A stretch of DNA of 45,688 nucleotides from Emticicia agri (GTDB lineage: Bacteria > Bacteroidota > Bacteroidia > Cytophagales > Spirosomataceae): the NCBI RefSeq assembly GCF_004168285.1, contig NZ_SEWF01000051.1, positions 1 to 45,688 on the forward strand, given 5' to 3'. This document shows positions 8,650 through 18,600 of this stretch, piece by piece. The notes below the pieces were generated by a model. The model was given only the letters and a program-made list of their open reading frames with translations. It was not told where the DNA came from and ran no database searches. Both the position numbers and the translations under genes were made by a program. Position 1 is the first letter of the stretch. Each line of letters begins with the position of its first letter.

Positions 8650-8661
8650 CAGTTTGCGTGT

Positions 8662-9486
8662 TTAAAGTTCATTCAAAAGCATAATTAAGGCTAAAGCAAA
8701 TATTCTATACACCAACCAGGAAATAGTAGGCCAAAAGCCAATTTTTAAAACTTTGCTTCGTCGGGCATGTTCCCAAAGCATGAAACTTACTACGGCCATA
8801 AAGTAAATCAGGTAATAAAAAGGCCATAAATCTTTGATGATGAGCATGGGCAACAAGAGCAAAGTGCCTATCATCGAAACAGTCATCATATTTCCCAGAT
8901 ATTCCAATAGTTTGTCTTTGAGCAGCCTGAATAAGAATACTGTCTGCCAGAGAATCTGCCCGACACAAATCATCAACTCTCTACCCAGATGATTTTGCCA
9001 GCCCAAAACGGCATTAATCGGTTGGGTGTAATAATAGAGTACCGTTGATGAAGCAATGACCACCAACAAAATATAGAGTAAACGATATTTAATATTCAGG
9101 TCAGGAACACAGGCTTTTACTCCTGCTTTTGTTGCACTGGGAGCAATTACTTTACGGTTGAACGAAATGAACTTATACAGTTTGCGTAAGAAACAATCAA
9201 CAGGCTTCCATGCTAATACCGGGCCAAGTGCCGGAAATCTATGGGTAACTATATATTCGAGTGCATCGATACCGTATTTTACTTCATTGTGCCGGGTATC
9301 AAATAAAGCTATCTCGTTACGAGCCTTGTCCATGTCGATAGGAGATTCATCTGAAACAGAAAAATACTGATAAGGGCTGTATGTTTCTTTGTCAACCCAT
9401 CCTGCTTTTTCAAAACCTTTGCCATACATCCGACACATAGGACAATCTGCATCGAGTAATAGTTTATGATTATTTAAAGTTCTCAT
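8662..9486 (-). CDS. DCC-type thiol protein with C-terminal membrane domain
   Basis: The N-terminal part (about residues 8-125) is a DCC1 thioredoxin-like domain with the motif LDADCPMC (C15, C18). The C-terminal half (about 130-274) has around five hydrophobic segments, for example LLYILLVVIASSTVLYYY and LALIMLLNEL, so the protein is anchored in the inner membrane. A redox role is inferred from the CxxC pair; no substrate is evident. It is the middle gene of the regulator-DCC-epimerase operon, 37 nt after the regulator and 12 nt before the epimerase. The ATG start lies directly before the beta strand leading to the DCC motif. Confidence 0.8.
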   Translation of the reverse strand: MRTLNNHKLLLDADCPMCRMYGKGFEKAGWVDKETYSPYQYFSVSDESPIDMDKARNEIALFDTRHNEVKYGIDALEYIVTHRFPALGPVLAWKPVDCFLRKLYKFISFNRKVIAPSATKAGVKACVPDLNIKYRLLYILLVVIASSTVLYYYTQPINAVLGWQNHLGRELMICVGQILWQTVFLFRLLKDKLLEYLGNMMTVSMIGTLLLLPMLIIKDLWPFYYLIYFMAVVSFMLWEHARRSKVLKIGFWPTISWLVYRIFALALIMLLNEL

Positions 9487-9523
9487 ATTTTCAAGAATTT
9501 TCGGAAGTTCATTACAAAAAAAA

Positions 9524-10030
9524 TTAACTCATCAATTTCAATACATTTTTCAGAAGCGCATTTTTTTCTGCTTTCAATAATAAATCGCTTAAAGTATCCA
9601 TCTGCTCAATAAAACTGTTCAGTTCGCTCAGCATATTTTTCACGTGCAATTGGTCGGCATCTTTGGTATCTGTTGCATTAGCCATCAGCATTTTTACTGT
9701 CTGTTTGGCAGGCATTATTTCTCGCTTTTTGCGCTCAGTAATTACCCTTACTGCTATTTGCCATATATCGTGCTCTGCTATAAAGTACTCCTTTCGGTCT
9801 CCGGGTTTAGTTTGTTTATATATCAGATTCCACCCTACCAAGTCTCTTAGCACCATATTCACATTTCCTCTTGATAGTTTCAGTTCTTCCATTACTTCTT
9901 CTGTACTCATCTCACTTTTGCTCAACAAAAGCAAAGCATGCACCTGCGCCATAGAGCGACTAATGCCCCACGAGGTTCCGAGCACACCCCAGGCCTGCAC
10001 AAATTGCTGTCTGATTTCTTCAGTTTTCAT
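9524..10030 (-). CDS. GbsR/MarR family transcriptional regulator
   Basis: 168-residue winged-helix regulator of the GbsR type. The N-terminal WGVLGTSWGISRSMAQVHA and the helix-turn-helix part MSTEEVMEELKLSRGNVNM (about 45-63), then KPGDRKEYF in the wing, are typical. The C-terminal helices would form the dimer. The start is placed at the ATG at 10030. The longer frame from 10066 runs through the promoter and begins with a hydrophobic stretch foreign to the family. A TATATTTG box and a large inverted repeat lie directly upstream, so it probably controls its own operon with the DCC protein and epimerase. The inducer is unknown. Confidence 0.87.
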   Translation of the reverse strand: MKTEEIRQQFVQAWGVLGTSWGISRSMAQVHALLLLSKSEMSTEEVMEELKLSRGNVNMVLRDLVGWNLIYKQTKPGDRKEYFIAEHDIWQIAVRVITERKKREIMPAKQTVKMLMANATDTKDADQLHVKNMLSELNSFIEQMDTLSDLLLKAEKNALLKNVLKLMS

Positions 10031-10034
10031 AGTA

Positions 10035-10087
10035 CAAATATAAAGCAACAGAAAATAAACTTCCAAGAATTTTTGAAAGTTTATTTT
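10035..10087 (-). promoter_or_regulatory. Promoter and putative operator of the GbsR operon
   Basis: On the minus strand a perfect -7 box TATATTTG (10035-10042) is preceded after 21 nt by TTG (10064-10066). An 11-bp perfect inverted repeat AAAATAAACTT/AAGTTTATTTT (10052-10062 and 10077-10087; 14 bp with one mismatch) overlaps the -33 region. The box ends only 4 nt before the ATG at 10030, so the transcript may be leaderless. Use as the regulator's own binding site is inferred. Confidence 0.65.
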
Positions 10088-10098
10088 TAAAACATTAA

Positions 10099-10626
10099 TT
10101 ATAGTTCCAATAGCATATCAAAATTACCCATTCCATTCTTTTCAAACTCACCTAATTTCTTGAATCCAAGATTCAGATAAAAATGCACTGCCCTTTCGTT
10201 TAAAGCCTGTACCCCACCCCAAAGAATCACTCTTTTCATACCTTGCTCCTTCAATTCGCTTTTAATATAAGCAAATAGCACTTTCCCTAAACCTTTGCCC
10301 TGCCAGGCGTCACTGATTGAAGGAGCAAAAGTACAATCAGTTTCAGTATACAAGGGTATCCCATAATTTTCTAAGCGCAGTTTATCTTTAAGCACATACC
10401 CTTTTTTAATAATGGCATATGCTATAATCTCCTCTTCGGATTCGTTCATCATAATAAATGCTGTGTTGTGGTTTTCGGGCAAATAAAACTGCTGTATTGT
10501 TGCCATATCAAAAGCATGAGGAGCAAATCTGCTACGTGTAGTGGCACTCAGAGCGTTCAGATAACTCTGTAGTTTTTCAAAATCTTTCTGTTCAAGTAAA
10601 CTGATTTTCAGGTTTTGCGGGGTCAT
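10099..10626 (-). CDS. GNAT family N-acetyltransferase
   Basis: 175-residue acetyltransferase of the GNAT fold. The acetyl-CoA-binding motif A is visible as SDAWQGKGLGKVLFAYI (about 104-120), and the C-terminal part NERAVHFYLNLGFKKLGEF is typical of motif B. The acceptor cannot be told from sequence. It is transcribed away from ribBA, with 135 nt between the two starts, and lies 68 nt upstream of the GbsR regulator start. A GbsR promoter in that gap suggests separate transcription. Confidence 0.85.
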   Translation of the reverse strand: MTPQNLKISLLEQKDFEKLQSYLNALSATTRSRFAPHAFDMATIQQFYLPENHNTAFIMMNESEEEIIAYAIIKKGYVLKDKLRLENYGIPLYTETDCTFAPSISDAWQGKGLGKVLFAYIKSELKEQGMKRVILWGGVQALNERAVHFYLNLGFKKLGEFEKNGMGNFDMLLEL

Positions 10627-10761
10627 TATACGCTTTTATTTAAAATTCAGAAGGGCAATTATGGCAATATTACAACTGTTCTATCGAAAACTCGTACCTT
10701 TACAAACGATTTCGCCACACAATCTGTTTTACAAACAAAACCAGCATAATTGTTTATTATA

Positions 10762-11964
10762 ATGTTAGACCGTATAGAAGATGCGATTGAGGATATTCGC
10801 AATGGAAAAATAGTAATAGTTGTAGATGACGAAGACCGTGAAAACGAAGGTGATTTTGTGTGCGCTGCCGAAAAGACGACCCCCGAAATGGTCAATTTTA
10901 TGGTAAAGGAGGGACGTGGCCTGATGTGTACCCCTATAACCGCCAAACGTTGTGAAGAGTTGGAATTAAACATGATGGTAGGTAAAAATACTGCCCAACA
11001 CGAAACCGCCTTTACCGTATCTATAGATTTATTAGGCAATGGCTGTACCACGGGTATTTCTGCCAGCGACCGTGCCAAGACAATACAGGCATTGGTTGAC
11101 CCAAATACGAAGCCCGAAGACTTTGGACGCCCAGGGCATATATTTCCTTTGAAAGCCGTTGATGGCGGTGTTTTACGCAGAACCGGGCATACCGAAGCTA
11201 CAATTGATTTAGCAGTTCTGGCAGGATTAAAACCCGCAGGTGTCTTGATTGAAATTCTGAATGAAGATGGTACAATGGCACGTTTACCACAATTGCGTGA
11301 AATTGCCGACAAGTTTAGTATGAAATTAGTCAGCATAAAAGACCTGATAGAGTATCGGCTGAAAAAAGAATCGTTAATCAAAAGAGAAATTGGGGTAGAA
11401 ATGCCTACCGAATTTGGGTATTTTGATATGATAGCCTACCGCCAGTTAGACAATGACCAGTTACACCTGGCTTTAATCAAAGGCACATGGGAGCCTAATG
11501 AACCTGTAATGGTGCGTGTACATTCTTCTTGTGTTACCGGAGATATCTTTGGCTCATGCCGTTGTGATTGTGGCCCACAATTGCACGCCTCTATGGAAAT
11601 GGTACAAAAAAATGGTAAAGGCATTGTCTTATACATGAACCAGGAAGGGCGCGGTATTGGGTTGCTGAATAAGCTGAAGTCATATAAGCTACAGGAAATG
11701 GGCAGAGACACCGTAGAAGCCAACCTTGAATTAGGTTTTAAAATGGATGAAAGAGACTATGGTGTAGGGGCTCAGATATTGAGAGATTTAGGAGTGAAAA
11801 AGATTCAATTGATTTCTAATAACCCTAAGAAAAGAGCTGGGCTAATCGGCTATGGTTTGGAGATTGTTGACACTATTCCTATCGAAGTTTCTGCTAATCC
11901 ATATAATGAAAAATACCTACAAACCAAAAGAGACAAAATGGGTCATAATATTATGGGTTCTTAA
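10762..11964 (+). CDS. ribBA: Bifunctional DHBP synthase / GTP cyclohydrolase II
   Basis: Catalyses both entry steps of riboflavin synthesis: 3,4-dihydroxy-2-butanone 4-phosphate from ribulose 5-phosphate (N-terminal half) and ring opening of GTP (C-terminal half). The protein has 400 residues. The RibB signature [10 protein letters not shown] is at 22-31, with [12 protein letters not shown] further on. The RibA half starts near residue 206 and has the zinc cysteines C257-x10-C268-x-C270, then NQEGRGIGL and the KSYKLQE stretch. The ATG at 10762 is chosen over an in-frame TTG at 10750 because [16 protein letters not shown] is the usual N-terminus. It is monocistronic, with a terminator after the stop. 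No RFN riboswitch was recognised in the 135-nt upstream gap. Confidence 0.96.
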   Translation: MLDRIEDAIEDIRNGKIVIVVDDEDRENEGDFVCAAEKTTPEMVNFMVKEGRGLMCTPITAKRCEELELNMMVGKNTAQHETAFTVSIDLLGNGCTTGISASDRAKTIQALVDPNTKPEDFGRPGHIFPLKAVDGGVLRRTGHTEATIDLAVLAGLKPAGVLIEILNEDGTMARLPQLREIADKFSMKLVSIKDLIEYRLKKESLIKREIGVEMPTEFGYFDMIAYRQLDNDQLHLALIKGTWEPNEPVMVRVHSSCVTGDIFGSCRCDCGPQLHASMEMVQKNGKGIVLYMNQEGRGIGLLNKLKSYKLQEMGRDTVEANLELGFKMDERDYGVGAQILRDLGVKKIQLISNNPKKRAGLIGYGLEIVDTIPIEVSANPYNEKYLQTKRDKMGHNIMGS

Positions 11965-12055
11965 AAGTATTAGGCAAGCATAACAATTTCTTAACACAAT
12001 AAAATAGTACTTAAACAATATTTCCTATTAAATATTATATAAATTACTATAAACG

Positions 12056-12098
12056 AAGCACTTATGTTACCAAAACACATAGGTGCTTGTTTTTTTTT
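12056..12098 (+). terminator. Terminator after ribBA
   Basis: A stem of about 13 bp starting AAGCAC (12056) and closing with GTGCTT (12083-12088), with a G-U pair, is followed by a run of nine T. The T-run and the end of the stem overlap the -33 region of the next gene's promoter. Confidence 0.8.
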
Positions 12099-12121
12099 AG
12101 GCGATTTTTTTAAGACCTTTG
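12087..12121 (+). promoter_or_regulatory. Promoter of the first Oar-like receptor
   Basis: TTG at 12087-12089, a 24-nt gap, then GACCTTTG at 12114-12121 (7 of 8 matches to TAnnTTTG). The stretch TAAGACCTTTGTA is repeated exactly before the second receptor gene, and conservation between the two copies supports the call. The start site would be near 12126, giving a leader of about 60 nt. Confidence 0.55.
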
Positions 12122-12185
12122 TACCAATAATGATATAATCTGCTTGATGAATTTTACTTCAAACATTTCTAACTCCAAAAAAAAC

Positions 12186-15100
12186 ATGATGCAAAAATCT
12201 ACTTTTTTGCGAGGGGTGTTCACACTTCTTGTAGGAATTTTATTTGCTTTTCAAGGCTTTGCTCAGGTTACGGCCTCTTCTATTACGGGTACTGTAACTG
12301 ACAACAAGGGTGAAGCATTGCCCGGTGCGACGGTAGTTGCTGTACATGAACCTTCTGGTACAAAATACGGTACGGTTACAAACATTTCTGGTCTTTATAC
12401 GCTTCCTTCGGTACGTATTGGTGGTCCTTACAAAGTTACTTTCACATTTGTAGGATATAAAGATGTAGTAAAAGACGGAATTACTGCAAGTTTAGGAACA
12501 GCGGCTAACGTTGATGCCGTACTTTCTGAAGAAGGAACTGCTCTTCAGGAGGTTACAGTATCTACTATAAGAAGTGATGTTTTCAGCACAAACAGAACGG
12601 GTGCTGCCACCAATATCAATGGTACTCAATTGCGTAGCTTACCAACTATCAGCAGAAGTATCAACGATTTTACACGTCTTACACCACAATCAAATGGTTC
12701 AAGTTTTGCCGGACGTGATGGTCGTTTCAACAATATTACTATTGATGGTGCTAACTTCAACAACAACTTTGGTCTGAGTGATGCCAACCTACCGGGTGGT
12801 TCGGCGCAACCAATCTCTTTAGATGCTATTGAAGAAGTTCAGGTAAATATTGCCCCTTATGATGTACGTCAGGCAAACTTTACCGGTGCTGGTATAAACG
12901 TAGTAACCAAAAGTGGTACAAACCAGTTTAAAGGAAGTTTATACACTTACTACAGAGACCAGTCATTCAACGGAACCAAAGTAGGTGATACAGAGCTACC
13001 TGCAGCAGCCAAAACTACCAACAATATTTATGGTGGAACAATCGGTGGCGCAATCATCAAAAACAAATTATTCTTCTTTGTAAGTGGTGAATATGAGAAA
13101 AACGTAAGACCAGGTTTCAACTGGATTGCTTCTCGCCCGGGTGTTACAGGCTCAAACGTATCAAGAACTACAGCTGAAGATTTAGAGAGAGTTTCTACTT
13201 TCCTGAGAAATACTTATGGTTACGAAACTGGCCCTTATGAAGGTTATGGTGATAACTTCACGCTTCAGAACTACAAAATAATGGCTCGTTTAGACTGGAA
13301 CATCAGTAACAATCATAAATTCAATATCCGTTATTCGACTGTTAATAATACTGATGACCAGTTAATCAATGGTACAAGTGCACCAAACCCACGTTCTACT
13401 TCAAACCGTGTCAGCCAGAACTCTTTGACTTATGCAAACTCTAATTATGGTTTCTTAAACAAAGTAAATTCATTAGCGGCTGAGTTGAACTCTACATTCA
13501 GTAGCAAGTTGTCAAACCAATTGTTGGCTACTTATACGTTGGTACAAGACACCCGTACTTCAAAAAGCTCTTTGTTCCCTTTTGTTGATATTAAAAAAGA
13601 TAACGATTCTTACATCAGCTTCGGTTATGAACTTTTCTCATACAATAACGATGTAAAAAATCCAACACTTAATATCATCGATAACTTAACGTATTACGCT
13701 GGCAAACACACTATCTTGGCTGGTGTTGCTTACGAGAATATGTATTTTGGTAATAGTTTCTTACGTTATGGTACAAGCTACTATCGTTACAACTCTGTAG
13801 ATGATTTTATCAATGGTGCTACTCCTGCGGCTTATGCCTATACTTATAGCTTGCTACCTGGTGGTAAAACTCCGATTGCTGACTTAACATTCGGACAAGG
13901 TTCTGCTTATTTGCAAGATGATTTTGCAGTAAACGGTAAATTAAAATTAACGGCTGGTGTACGTGTAGATATGCCTTTCTACCCTGTAGCTCCTGTAGAG
14001 AACCCGGCTATTACAGCGCTTACTTTTAAAGATGGCGAGAAAATTAATACCGGATTGTGGCCAAAATCTAAACCAGCTTTCTCTCCTCGTGTAGGTTTCA
14101 ACTGGTCTGACAAAGGCTGGCAGGTGCGTGGAGGAACAGGTATTTTCAACGGTCGTCTTCCATTTGTATGGTTTACTAACCAACCTACCAATAGTGGTAT
14201 GGTTCAGTTTACTTATGAAACTGTTAGTACTTCAGCTTTGGCAAATTTCCCATTCAGCAAAGACCCTGCGGCACATCTGGATAAATTACCTAAAGTGGCA
14301 GGTCAAACTGCCCCAAGCAGTATAGCGGCGGTTTCTCCTGACTTTAAAATGCCACAAATCTGGAGAACAAACCTTGCAGTAGATAAAAGAATTATTGGCG
14401 ATATTGATTTAACAGTTGAAGCCATTTACTCTAAAGATTTAGTAACGGTTTACCAAAGAAACGTAAACTTAAATAATCCGATTGGAAATCTTGCCGGACC
14501 TGATAAAAGACCTCTTTACAGTTCATCAACCAGAAGAGTAAATTCGGCTATTTCTGAAGCAATGGTACTTGACAACACTAAAAACGGTGGTGGCTGGACA
14601 ATTACGGCAGAAGCTAAAAAACGTTACAGAAACTTCTTTGGTAGCATAGCTTATGCTTTCAATAATGTAAAAGACCTTACAGGTAACCCTGGTTCACAAG
14701 CAGCCTCTGCATGGTCTAACAACAGAGCTGTCGGAAGCCTGAACGATTTGCCATTGGCATTCAGTGAGTATGCTGTTCCCCACCGCATAGTAGGTTCAGC
14801 CTCTTACAAATTTGAATATACAAAATTCCTTGCTACTACTGTTTCATTATTCTATCAGGGTTCACACCAGGGCCGCGTATCTTATGTTTACAATGGCGAC
14901 TTGAATGCTGATGGTATCAATGGTGCAGACTTATTATATGTGCCTGCCAACGAATCAGAAATTATCTTTGAAGATGTTGTAGCAAGTGGCGCAGTTAAAT
15001 ATACTGCACAACAACAAGCAACTGCCTTCTTCAATCTGGTAAATAACGATAAATACCTGAGCAGCATCAAAGGACAATACGTAGAAAGAAATGCTGGTCT

Positions 15101-15419
15101 TATGCCATGGGTTCATCGTTTTGATTTCAGATTATTACAAGATTTTTATGTCAATGTAAAAGGTCAGAAAAACACACTTCAATTAAGTGTTGATGTGCTT
15201 AATATTGGTAACTTATTAAACTCAGGCTGGGGTAACCGTTACCGTCAGGTAGTTAATAATGGTGCTGTTTTAAGATATACCAGACTAAATGCAAGTGGTC
15301 AGCCAATGTTCCAGATGGTTGAAGTAGGTGGTAAACTACCAACTGAAACTTTCGAACTTAACCCTGTTGCTACTAATACATGGGGAGCACAAATTGGTCT
15401 TCGTTACATCTTCAACTAA
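12186..15419 (+). CDS. Oar-like TonB-dependent outer membrane receptor, copy 1
   Basis: Outer membrane beta-barrel of the Oar-like TonB-dependent type, 1077 residues. It starts with a signal peptide (MMQKSTFLRG, cleavage after FQGFA). A carboxypeptidase-regulatory-like domain follows (about 31-112; TGTVTDNKGEALPGATV), then a plug domain (about 125-230; SRSINDFTRLTPQ, FNNITIDGANFNN, DAIEEVQVNIAPYDVRQ) and the barrel, ending LRYIFN. An Asp-rich loop GDLNADGING near residue 905 resembles a calcium loop. The ligand is unknown. The ATG at 12186 is chosen because it begins the signal peptide after an A-rich stretch; earlier starts at 12144 (TTG) and 12147 would add polar residues. It is followed by its own terminator and a diverged tandem copy. 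Confidence 0.93.
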   Translation: MMQKSTFLRGVFTLLVGILFAFQGFAQVTASSITGTVTDNKGEALPGATVVAVHEPSGTKYGTVTNISGLYTLPSVRIGGPYKVTFTFVGYKDVVKDGITASLGTAANVDAVLSEEGTALQEVTVSTIRSDVFSTNRTGAATNINGTQLRSLPTISRSINDFTRLTPQSNGSSFAGRDGRFNNITIDGANFNNNFGLSDANLPGGSAQPISLDAIEEVQVNIAPYDVRQANFTGAGINVVTKSGTNQFKGSLYTYYRDQSFNGTKVGDTELPAAAKTTNNIYGGTIGGAIIKNKLFFFVSGEYEKNVRPGFNWIASRPGVTGSNVSRTTAEDLERVSTFLRNTYGYETGPYEGYGDNFTLQNYKIMARLDWNISNNHKFNIRYSTVNNTDDQLINGTSAPNPRSTSNRVSQNSLTYANSNYGFLNKVNSLAAELNSTFSSKLSNQLLATYTLVQDTRTSKSSLFPFVDIKKDNDSYISFGYELFSYNNDVKNPTLNIIDNLTYYAGKHTILAGVAYENMYFGNSFLRYGTSYYRYNSVDDFINGATPAAYAYTYSLLPGGKTPIADLTFGQGSAYLQDDFAVNGKLKLTAGVRVDMPFYPVAPVENPAITALTFKDGEKINTGLWPKSKPAFSPRVGFNWSDKGWQVRGGTGIFNGRLPFVWFTNQPTNSGMVQFTYETVSTSALANFPFSKDPAAHLDKLPKVAGQTAPSSIAAVSPDFKMPQIWRTNLAVDKRIIGDIDLTVEAIYSKDLVTVYQRNVNLNNPIGNLAGPDKRPLYSSSTRRVNSAISEAMVLDNTKNGGGWTITAEAKKRYRNFFGSIAYAFNNVKDLTGNPGSQAASAWSNNRAVGSLNDLPLAFSEYAVPHRIVGSASYKFEYTKFLATTVSLFYQGSHQGRVSYVYNGDLNADGINGADLLYVPANESEIIFEDVVASGAVKYTAQQQATAFFNLVNNDKYLSSIKGQYVERNAGLMPWVHRFDFRLLQDFYVNVKGQKNTLQLSVDVLNIGNLLNSGWGNRYRQVVNNGAVLRYTRLNASGQPMFQMVEVGGKLPTETFELNPVATNTWGAQIGLRYIFN

Positions 15420-15441
15420 GATTTAGCCTACCTGATATATC

Positions 15442-15476
15442 AAAAAATCCTGCTTCTTACGAGGCAGGATTTTTTT
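15442..15476 (+). terminator. Terminator after receptor copy 1
   Basis: A perfect 12-bp stem AAAAAATCCTGC/GCAGGATTTTTT (15442-15453 and 15464-15475) is followed by T. An almost identical hairpin follows receptor copy 2. Confidence 0.9.
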
Positions 15477-15582
15477 GTTATATACCGATTTTTCAAATCA
15501 TAGCACTTAAACAATATTTTTTATTACATATTTCATAAATTACTATAAATCAGTTACTTATGAAAATAAATTATATTGCTAC

Positions 15583-15615
15583 TTGTTTATTTTAGATGAA
15601 AAATTAAGACCTTTG
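15583..15615 (+). promoter_or_regulatory. Promoter of the second Oar-like receptor
   Basis: TTG at 15583-15585, a 22-nt gap, then GACCTTTG at 15608-15615. The surrounding 130 bases align closely with the region before receptor copy 1, including ACTTAAACAATATTT further upstream and CAAACATTTCTAACTCC in the leader. Confidence 0.55.
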
Positions 15616-15675
15616 TATCAGCAATATAATTGCTTGATGATTTTAACTTCAAACATTTCTAACTCCAAAAAAAAC

Positions 15676-18600
15676 ATGATGCAAAAATTTACTTTTTTGC
15701 GGGGAGCCTTTACACTTCTCGTAGGGATTTTCTTTGCTTTTCAAGGCTTCGGCCAGGTTACTACCTCTTCTATTAGTGGTGTAGTAACTGACGCTAAAGG
15801 CGAGGCACTGCCCGGTGCGAGTATCGTGGCTGTGCATGAGCCATCAGGCACCAAATACGGTACCGTTACAAATGCTGCTGGCCGCTATGTGCTTCCTGCG
15901 GTTCGTATCGGTGGACCTTTTAAGGTTACTGTAACTTTTGTTGGCTTCAAAGATACTTCCAGAGAAGGTATCATTACAAGTTTAGGTACTGCTTCTAATG
16001 TTGATATTAAATTAGAAGAAGAAGGAGCTCTTCTTCAGGAAGTAAGTGTAACTGCAACCAGAAGTGACATTTTCAGTTCTGAACGTACAGGAGCTTCTAC
16101 CACTATTAACAAACAAGCATTACAGGCACTTCCTACCATTGGTAGTCGTTCAATTAATGATTTCACTAAATATAATCCGCAAGGAAATGGCCGTTCGTTT
16201 GGTGGTGCTGACAGCCGTTTAAATAATTTTACAGTTGACGGTTCTGTATTTAATAATGGTTTCGGGTTAGGTTCGGAAGCTCAGGCTGGTGGACGTACAA
16301 ACTCAACAGCAATCTCTTTAGATGCCATAGAAGAAGTTCAGATAAACGTTGCGCCTTTCGATGTTCGTCAATCAGGTTTTGTAGGAGCAGGTCTAAACGC
16401 AGTAACCCGCTCAGGAACCAATCAGGTTTCAGGTTCTATTTATCACAGTTTCCGTAACAACAGCAAAACATTTGTTGGAAGAGATGCCGCAGGTTTCCCT
16501 GTTACAGTAGGTACATTCGATGAAAAAGTATTAGGTTTCCGTTTAGGTGCACCTATTATTAAAAACAAACTATTCATTTTCGTCAATGGTGAGTTTCAAA
16601 GAAGAACCGTTCCGGGTTCATCTTTTGTAGCTAAAGGTTCTTCTAATGCTGGTAACCCTACCCGTGTTGAAAAAGCAGATATCGAAGCTGTTAGTGCCTT
16701 GGTAAAACAAAAATTCGGTTATGAAACAGGCCCATACGAAAATTTTGACGATGAAACCAAGTCTGATAAATTTTTAGCACGTTTAGACTATAATATTAAC
16801 GATAAACACAAAGCAACTCTCCGTTATACTTTCCATAACTCTCAAGACTATGTACCTATCAGTAATAGTTCATCAGCAGGTTTTGGTAACCGTGTAACTG
16901 CCAACTCTTTATCATTCAAAAACTCAGGTTATTTAATTCAGGATAACACTCGTTCGATTGTTGCTGAGCTAAACTCAACTTTTGGTGGTAAATCTGCTAA
17001 TAATTTTATTATTGGTTATGATAGCCAAAATGAAGACCGTGCTTATGCAGGCGCTATGTTTCCTACGGTTGATATCCTGAATAATAACGCTACCTATATT
17101 TCAGTAGGTTTCGACCCATTCACACCTAACAATAAGTTAAATTACGGAACATTCCATATTACGGATAACTTTACACTTTTCAAGAACAAGCATACGCTTA
17201 CTTTTGGTACTAATTACGAAAATTACAAATCGAACAACTTGTTCTTCCCTGCTTCTAATGGTGTATGGGTATATAACTCTTTGGAAGATTTCACCAAAGC
17301 CGTAAATGGTGATAATAGCGTAGTAGTGAATCTGTTCCAATATCGTTATTCTGCCTTGCCGGGTGGTATTGCACCATTGCAAGTATTGAAAGTAAATAAG
17401 TTTGACTTATATGCACAAGATGATTTTCAAGTGTCCAATACCTTCAAATTATCTTATGGTGTAAGAGCAAGTATGATTGCATTTGGCAATACAGCCCTTG
17501 AAAACACCGTAATATCTGGTCAGACTTATAAAGATTTAAACGGAGCTCCGTACAAAATAAACACAGGTACGTTACCAGATGCCAAAATCTTATGGGAACC
17601 TCGTGTAGGTTTTAACTGGGATGTAACAGGAACAAGAAGTACTCAGGTGCGTGGAGGTTCTGGTGTTTTCACAGGCCGCCCTCCTTATGTTTTTATCTCT
17701 AACCAGATTGGTAATAACGGTATCCTGACAGGTTTTATCGAACAACGAAACACAACAGCCTTCCCATTTGTACAAGATGCCAGTGTTTATACACCTGCCA
17801 CTCCTACTCTACCCTCTACTTTTGATATAGCAGGAACTGATGCAAGCTATAAATTCCCTCAGGTTTGGAAATCTAATATCGCTATTGACCAAAAACTTCC
17901 GTTGGGCTTAGTTGGTTCAATTGACTTCTTGTATAACAAGTTTCTTAATTCGGCCTATTACTTTGATGCAAATTTAGAAACTGCCACAGGTAAATTCTCA
18001 GGCCCTGATACACGTGACCGTTTCCCTGGCTCAGGATTAACAGGTTCTAACCTGAACAGCGCTATTCGTATCAACGATAACGTATCTCGTGCGGCAGTAC
18101 TTACCAGCAAAAGCGCAGGTGAAAACGTAATGTTAACATTCAAATTAGAAAAACCTTGGACTAAAGGTTTCTATGGCATGTTTGCTTATACTTATGCCAG
18201 AACCCGTGACTTGATGAGTGCAGGTTCAATCGCTTCCGGTTCATTCACAGGTGCAAGAAGTGTAAACGGTAACAATAAATTAGGTCTTACTTATAGCGAT
18301 AATGACATTCCTCATCGTTTAGTTGGTGCAGCCAGCTACAGAATAGAATATGGTGGAATGTTCGGTGGTTCTTCGCAAATCTCATTAGGTTATGTTGGTG
18401 GAACTGGTGTTGCCAGATACTCTTACACCATTGCAGGTGATATGAATGGTGACGGTATTGCCGGTAACGAATTATTATTTGTACCAAACAAAGCCACCGA
18501 TTTGACATTTGTTAACACAACTGTAAGTGGTGTTACTTATTCTCCGGCAGAACAAGCAGCCGCTTTTGATAAGTTCATCGACCAGGACCCATATCTAAGT

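Noticed and set aside
9663-10043. 126-codon plus-strand frame over the GbsR regulator
   Set aside because: Antisense to a recognised regulator and running into its promoter; no recognisable domain.
10627-10761. FMN riboswitch before ribBA
   Set aside because: The gap is only 135 nt and I could not find the conserved RFN element segments.
10659-11381. 240-codon open frame on the minus strand over ribBA
   Set aside because: It is the antisense shadow of the strongly conserved ribBA reading frame and its translation has no protein-like motif.
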